Assembly: GCF_042432825.1 (NCBI RefSeq)
Contig: NZ_JBHLWN010000076.1
Location: 61,965 to 125,964, forward strand
Length of the DNA: 64,000 nucleotides
Source: Gordoniibacillus chartarius
GTDB taxonomy: Bacteria; Bacillota; Bacilli; Paenibacillales; NBRC-103111
Direction: 5' to 3'
How positions within the stretch are numbered: the stretch's first letter is position 1; every line of letters starts with the position of its first letter. Below the pieces are notes generated by a model. That model saw only the letters and a list, made by a program, of their open reading frames with translations. It searched no databases and had not been told where the DNA came from. The translations under genes were made by a program, and so were the position numbers. Positions 59,631-64,000 of the stretch are shown here, one piece after another.

Positions 59631-60584
59631 ATGCGAGATGCAGCCGTACAACAGCAATCCGCTACGATCGGCAAGACGGAAAGTCCATTATTGAAGCGAC
59701 TAATCCGTAATCGGTATATGTACATCATGATTTTACCGGGGTTATTGTACTTCTTGATCTTCAAATATATTCCTATGTTCGGTTTGATCATCGCTTTCCA
59801 GGAATACGTTCCGTATCAAGGCTTCTTCGGAAGCGAGTGGGTTGGTTTCCAGCATTTCGAACGACTGTTCACGGATCCGGATTTTTGGAATATTTTCAAG
59901 AACACCATAGTCTTGTTCGTGCTAAACATTGTGATCTTCTTTCCGGTTCCGGTCATCTTGGCCATTATGCTCAACGAGGTTGCCGGCGCCTTTTTCAAAC
60001 GTATCGTACAAACCGTCATCTATATTCCCCACTTCCTGTCTTGGGTTATCATCGTGTCGATCTCGTTCGTCATGCTGACCAAAGACGGAGGAATCGTTAA
60101 CGAAATGCTTGCCGCATTAGGCTTTGAGAAAATCAACTTCCTGATGAGCCCCGAATGGTTCCACCCGATGTACATTATTCAGGTCATCTGGAGAGAAGCG
60201 GGCTGGGGAACCATCGTCTATTTGGCGGCCATCGCTTCCATCGACCCGGGTCTTTATGAAGCCGCCCGCATGGACGGCGCAGGCCGGTTCAGACAAATTT
60301 GGCATATTACGCTCCCTGCGATCCGCAGCGTCGTCATCGTACTGCTGATTTTACGCGTCGGCCACGTACTTGACTTGAGCTTTGAGCACGTATATTTGCT
60401 GTTGAACTCCATCAACCGTCCGGTCGCGGAAATTCTCGATACGTACGTGTATACGGCGGGCTTGCAGCAAGGACAATTCAGCTACACCGCAGCCGTCGGA
60501 TTCTTCAAATCGTTCATCAGCCTGTTCCTTGTCCTCATTGCCAACAAGCTGGCGAAGAAGTTCGGCGAAGAAGGCGTATATTAA
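59631..60584 (+). CDS. ABC transporter permease (LplB type)
   Basis: 317 residues, six helices, EAA loop LYEAARMDGAGRFRQIWHITLP, and the N-terminal RNRYMYIMILPGLLYFLIFKYIPMFG typical of LplB. Start at 59631 with GGAGAGGGAG 6-8 bases upstream. Forms a channel with the following YtcP-like subunit for the LplA-type binding protein. Confidence 0.95.
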   Translation: MRDAAVQQQSATIGKTESPLLKRLIRNRYMYIMILPGLLYFLIFKYIPMFGLIIAFQEYVPYQGFFGSEWVGFQHFERLFTDPDFWNIFKNTIVLFVLNIVIFFPVPVILAIMLNEVAGAFFKRIVQTVIYIPHFLSWVIIVSISFVMLTKDGGIVNEMLAALGFEKINFLMSPEWFHPMYIIQVIWREAGWGTIVYLAAIASIDPGLYEAARMDGAGRFRQIWHITLPAIRSVVIVLLILRVGHVLDLSFEHVYLLLNSINRPVAEILDTYVYTAGLQQGQFSYTAAVGFFKSFISLFLVLIANKLAKKFGEEGVY

Positions 60585-60611
60585 AATCGGCTCGATCCGG
60601 GAGGTTTCAAT

Positions 60612-61487
60612 ATGGTTAGAGATAAAACATTCGGAGGCCGGATGTTCGATACGGTGAACGTACTGCTGCTTGCCTTGGTAGCGATTGTCACGTTCCTGCC
60701 GTTCATGCACGTTATGGCCGTTTCCTTTGCTACGGAATCGGAAGTCGCGAATAAGCCGTTTCTTCTGTTCCCGACGACGTTCACTTTGGATTCGTACCGG
60801 TACATTTTATCCACGGACTCGATTTTCCGTGCGCTCGGCGTATCGGTCGGCGTTACTGTTGTCGGCACGTTTGTCAGTATGCTGCTTACTTCCTTAATGG
60901 CTTACGGCCTGACCCGAAAAGATTTGGACGGCCGGAAATTTTTCAACTTCCTGATCGTCTTCTCGATGCTGTTCAATCCGGGGATCATTCCGCTGTTCCT
61001 CGTCGTGAAAGAAATGGCCTTGATTGATTCGTATTGGTCGCTGATTCTTCCTGTCGCGGTGAACGCCTTCAACCTGATCATTCTGCGCAGCTTCTTCTCG
61101 AACCTGCCGGACGGCCTGGAGGAATCCGCGAAGATCGACGGCTGCAACGACTTCGGCATCCTGTTCCGGATCGTGCTGCCGCTGTCGATGCCGGCGATCG
61201 CTACCATCTCTCTGTTCTATGCTGTAAACTATTGGAACACCTACTTCAATGCGGTTATGTTCCTGAACACGGCCGAGAAATGGCCGATTCAAGTCCTGCT
61301 GCGCCAGATCGTCATTGTAGCCAGCGGTTTTACGGCCGATACTTCGGACCTCAGCTTCGTCAAGCCGCCGGAGCAAACGATCAAGATGGCCGTTATCGCG
61401 ATCTCGACTCTGCCGATCCTGATTGTGTATCCGTTCCTGCAGAAGTACTTCGTTAAAGGGGCCTTGGTCGGTTCCGTCAAAGGCTGA
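60612..61487 (+). CDS. ABC transporter permease (YtcP/LplC type)
   Basis: 291 residues, six helices: VNVLLLALVAIVTFLPFMHVMAVSFA, and the EAA loop LEESAKIDGCNDFGILFRIVLP. GGGAGG 7 bases before ATG. The end PFLQKYFVKGALVGSVKG is conserved in this family. Confidence 0.95.
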   Translation: MVRDKTFGGRMFDTVNVLLLALVAIVTFLPFMHVMAVSFATESEVANKPFLLFPTTFTLDSYRYILSTDSIFRALGVSVGVTVVGTFVSMLLTSLMAYGLTRKDLDGRKFFNFLIVFSMLFNPGIIPLFLVVKEMALIDSYWSLILPVAVNAFNLIILRSFFSNLPDGLEESAKIDGCNDFGILFRIVLPLSMPAIATISLFYAVNYWNTYFNAVMFLNTAEKWPIQVLLRQIVIVASGFTADTSDLSFVKPPEQTIKMAVIAISTLPILIVYPFLQKYFVKGALVGSVKG

Positions 61488-61493
61488 TTCCAT

Positions 61494-61513
61494 CGCCTTC
61501 CTTCGGGAAGGCG
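61494..61513 (+). other. Intercistronic hairpin after the YtcP-like gene
   Basis: CGCCTTCC-TTCG-GGAAGGCG with no T-run, so more likely an RNA stability hairpin than a terminator. Confidence 0.5.
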
Positions 61514-61558
61514 ACGTCTTCATAGATCATCATTTTCAATAGAATAGAGGTTATTGCT

Positions 61559-62677
61559 GTGACAACATGGTCCTTAAAAATGGCTGATTCCTTTATGTCC
61601 CGTTATCCGATCGTATCCGACATGCCTTACCAGAAGCGCAGAAATTGGAATTATGAAACCGGCTGTGTGCTGACGGTATGCGAGCGGCTGTGGCGGCTGA
61701 CCGGCGACCAGCGTTATTTCGATTACATCCGAAGCAACGTGGACATCTTCGTACGGGAAGACGGCACGATCGATACGTACAACTTGAACGAATATAATGT
61801 CGATCAAATCAATCAAGGCAAAGCGCTGTTCGTGCTTCACGAGCAGACAGGCGAGAAGAAGTATCGCGAAGCGATCGAGCTGCTGATGAATCAAATGCGC
61901 AGCCACCCCCGCACGAGTGAAGGCGGATTATGGCATAAGAAAATTTATCCGTACCAGATGTGGCTTGACGGCGTCTATATGACCTCGCCTTTCCTGGCGG
62001 CTTATGCCGTCGCCCATAATGAGCCGGAATGGTTCGACGACGTCGCGAACGAAATCCTGCTGATGGAGAAGCGTTCCCGCGACCCGAAGACCGGCCTGCT
62101 GTATCACGGCTGGGACGAAAGCCGCGAGCAGCTCTGGGCCGATAAAGTTACCGGACTTTCCTCGCAGTTTTGGTCGCGCGCGGTCGGCTGGTTTATGATG
62201 GCCGTCGTCGACGTGCTGGACCTCCTGCCGATCACCCATCCGAAGCGCGGCGAAATCGTCGGCATCTTCTACCGGCTTGCCGAAGCGATCGTTAAGGTGC
62301 AGGATCAGGAATCGGGCATGTGGTACCAGGTTCTCGATCAGGGCGATCGGGCCGGCAACTATTTGGAGGCTTCGGGTTCGAGTATGTTCGTTTACGCGCT
62401 GGCCAAAGGCGCCCGCCACGGCTACTTGGGCAGCGGAGAGCTGGAAGCGGCCCGGCGCGGCTTCGAAGGGCTGCTGAACCGCTGCGTCTCGACAGCGCCG
62501 GACGGCGGCTTGCAGCTCGAGCATATTTGCAGCGTAGCCGGCTTGGGGAACAAGCCATACCGCTACGGTACCTATGAGTACTATGTCGGAGAGCCTACGC
62601 GAACCGACGATCCGAAGGGCGTTGCGCCGTTCATTATGGCTGCGATGGAGATTGAAGCGACGGCGAAACAGGAATAG
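61559..62677 (+). CDS. Unsaturated rhamnogalacturonyl hydrolase, GH105 (YteR-like)
   Basis: 372 residues, cytoplasmic. Removes the unsaturated galacturonic acid from rhamnogalacturonan I oligosaccharides. Seen: YQKRRNWNYETGCVLTVCERLW, MWLDGVYMTSPFLAAYA with the catalytic Asp, HGWDESREQLWAD, LSSQFWSRAVGWFMMAVVDVL and MWYQVLDQGDRAGNYLEASGSSMFVYAL. B. subtilis YteR is 373 residues. GTG start (61559) with GAGGTT upstream. Shares the operon with LplB/YtcP-type permeases, as in the B. subtilis yteP-ytcP-ytcQ-yteR locus. Confidence 0.94.
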   Translation: MTTWSLKMADSFMSRYPIVSDMPYQKRRNWNYETGCVLTVCERLWRLTGDQRYFDYIRSNVDIFVREDGTIDTYNLNEYNVDQINQGKALFVLHEQTGEKKYREAIELLMNQMRSHPRTSEGGLWHKKIYPYQMWLDGVYMTSPFLAAYAVAHNEPEWFDDVANEILLMEKRSRDPKTGLLYHGWDESREQLWADKVTGLSSQFWSRAVGWFMMAVVDVLDLLPITHPKRGEIVGIFYRLAEAIVKVQDQESGMWYQVLDQGDRAGNYLEASGSSMFVYALAKGARHGYLGSGELEAARRGFEGLLNRCVSTAPDGGLQLEHICSVAGLGNKPYRYGTYEYYVGEPTRTDDPKGVAPFIMAAMEIEATAKQE

Positions 62678-62688
62678 ACGGGAGCTGG

Positions 62689-63732
62689 ATGCCGATGTGG
62701 AATCCCGATGCTTATATCGAACAATTGTATAAGAACGAAACGAGGCGGCTTTCGTTCCAAGCCGCCTCGGCGTCCGAGTGGCAAGCTTGGCGCAAGGAGC
62801 TGCTTGCCCGGTTCAAAGAATCGCTCGGAGCGTTTCACGATGTCGGTTTTACCGGCGAGGCTCGGATCGTAGAGACGGTAGACTGCGGCGATTACGTTCG
62901 GGAACGGCTTGAGCTTCGGACAGCCGAGTCGCTGCTGATGCCGACCTATCTGCTGATCCCGAAGCGCCAAGGGAATGCCGGGCGTAAGCCGCCGCTCGTC
63001 GTCGCCTGTCACGGGCACGGCTACGGCAGCAAAGCGGCTGTCGGACTGCTGCCGGACGGACAGGACAGCGGAGACGATCCGAACGTGCACCACAAATTCG
63101 GCGTATCGCTAGTCCAGCGAGGCTTCGCCGTCATCGTTCCCGAGCTGATCGGGTTCGGCGACCGCAAGCTTGAGCATGAGCCGATTGTAAACAGGGATAC
63201 GAACTCCTGCTTCCCGATCGGCGCTTTCCTGCTGATGATCGGCAAATCGATCGCAGGTTTGCGTATTCAGGAGACGATCGCGGCGATCGATTACGCGTGC
63301 GGCAGGGACGATATCGATTCGTCCCGAATCGGCATTTACGGTTTATCGGGCGGCGGCCTGATCGCGGCGTACACCGCCGCTCTGGACGAAAGAATTCGCG
63401 CCGCCGTCATCAGCTGTTATACGAACACGTTCAGGGACAGCATTTTGGATCGTCGCCACTGTCTCGACAACTATATTCCGCACATCCTCGCCTATGCGGA
63501 AATGCCGGACTTGATCGGCTTGATCGCGCCGCGGCCGCTGTTCGTCGAAGCCGGTGTGAACGACCACCTGTTTCCGCTACACGGCACGAAGCAAGCGCTG
63601 GAAGTACTCGAACGGGTGTACCTCGCTGCCGGCGTGCCGGAGCGCCTGAGCAGCGTTCTGTTCCCCGGCGGCCACGAAGTCTGCGGCGAACAGTCTTATC
63701 CATGGCTCGAACGCATGCTGGACTTGCAGTGA
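62689..63732 (+). CDS. Alpha/beta hydrolase, acetyl-esterase-like
   Basis: 347 residues, no signal peptide. Seen: VACHGHGYGSKAAVG, LVQRGFAVIVPELIGFGDRK, nucleophile Ser in IGIYGLSGGGLIAAYTAALDERIRAAV, Asp in VEAGVNDHLFPLHGT, and His in FPGGHEVCGEQSYPW. The HGHGYG and GLSGGG wording is that of the abhydrolase_7/DLH group often found in pectin loci as deacetylases. The ATG is 11 bases after the GH105 stop; GGGAGCTGG precedes it. Last gene of the operon. Confidence 0.9.
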   Translation: MPMWNPDAYIEQLYKNETRRLSFQAASASEWQAWRKELLARFKESLGAFHDVGFTGEARIVETVDCGDYVRERLELRTAESLLMPTYLLIPKRQGNAGRKPPLVVACHGHGYGSKAAVGLLPDGQDSGDDPNVHHKFGVSLVQRGFAVIVPELIGFGDRKLEHEPIVNRDTNSCFPIGAFLLMIGKSIAGLRIQETIAAIDYACGRDDIDSSRIGIYGLSGGGLIAAYTAALDERIRAAVISCYTNTFRDSILDRRHCLDNYIPHILAYAEMPDLIGLIAPRPLFVEAGVNDHLFPLHGTKQALEVLERVYLAAGVPERLSSVLFPGGHEVCGEQSYPWLERMLDLQ

Positions 63733-63740
63733 TATGCAAA

Positions 63741-63785
63741 AGAACCTTCACCTCCATTTGTTATTGTGGAAGTGAAGGTTTTTTG
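63741..63785 (+). terminator. Terminator of the rhamnogalacturonan operon
   Basis: AACCTTCAC (63743-63751) and GTGAAGGTT (63772-63780), with a T-run TTTTTT; inner bases extend the stem. Confidence 0.85.
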
Positions 63786-63799
63786 CCGCTTGAAGGGAC

Positions 63800-64000
63800 C
63801 TTGTTTCGCTGTCGCGGGCTTCTGGGGTGCGCTGCAACAACGCCCATTTGGGCTTTGTTGCGCTGCCGCGGGCCCCAGGCTCGTTGCAACAACGCCCATT
63901 TGGGCTTTGTTGCGGCGCCGCGGGCCCCAATCTCGTTGTAACAACGCCCATTTGGGCTTTGTTGCGCTGCCGCGGGCCCCAGGCTCGTTGCAACAACGCC
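63800..64000 (+). repeat. 52-bp tandem repeat of hairpin units, continues past the window
   Basis: Units begin at 63835, 63887, 63939 and 63991 with a period of exactly 52 bases; a degenerate unit precedes them from about 63800. Each unit holds a hairpin of the type GCAACAACGCCCA-TT-TGGGCTTTGTTGC followed by a GC-rich part CGCTGCCGCGGGCCCCAGGCTC. Point differences between units (for example GTTGTAACAA, GCGGCGCC) show it is not an assembly duplication. Confidence 0.85.

Overview
The window looks like a chromosomal segment of a Paenibacillus-type soil or plant-associated Bacillota bacterium. This is inferred from strong GGAGG-type ribosome sites, frequent TTG/GTG starts, S-layer (SLH) anchoring, CwlJ-type spore hydrolase, YesM/YesN-type two-component pairs, AraC regulators with membrane sensors, AraR/CcpA-like sites and many plant-polysaccharide genes. 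No phage, insertion sequence with transposase, or CRISPR array was seen.

Layout. 1-5646: a promoter, a cyclic-di-GMP-I type riboswitch with terminator, a chemoreceptor and, 29 bases behind it, a one-module NRPS-like protein (adenylation, carrier, reductase; no condensation domain). 5656-9170: an orphan Fur-box-controlled siderophore ATPase, a TerB-like protein, a Gfo/Idh oxidoreductase and a membrane protein. 9303-11076: an 18-gene tRNA operon on the minus strand with its own promoter and terminator, carrying just behind the promoter a stretch resembling the 3' end of 23S rRNA. 11370-20014: an intracellular FG-GAP protein, a 1458-residue GLUG/SLH surface protein and a MalT-like regulator. 20051-25577: aromatic-acid-exporter-like protein, AraC regulator, GH3 glycosidase and a beheaded galactonate dehydratase pseudogene.

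25712-34457: a pectin/rhamnogalacturonan-type uptake locus (two permeases, binding protein, YesM/YesN sensor-regulator pair, GH105 hydrolase, divergent AraC regulator), with CcpA-like cre sites. 34927-40210: an arabinose locus, araR and araDAB, with AraR-like operators overlapping the promoters. 40700-44922: a second cyclic-di-GMP-I riboswitch followed by a secreted SH3-NlpC/P60 hydrolase and a GH18-SH3 protein, then a CwlJ-like hydrolase. 45126-52043: MFS and BASS transporters, a secreted NLP (necrosis-inducing, NPP1) protein, a rhamnogalacturonan acetylesterase-like SGNH protein, a TetR regulator and an FAD oxidoreductase.

52256-63732: a second oligosaccharide locus. A membrane-anchored AraC sensor-regulator is followed by two tandem esterase-fold proteins (one lacking its catalytic serine and histidine); divergent from it are two paralogous binding lipoproteins, LplB/YtcP-type permeases, a YteR-type GH105 and an alpha/beta hydrolase. 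The window ends inside a 52-bp tandem repeat whose units each form a hairpin.

Taken together the window combines plant cell-wall breakdown and uptake (pectin side chains, arabinose), a plant-directed toxin, and two cyclic-di-GMP-sensing transcripts. All gene calls are by reading motifs; no database search was run.
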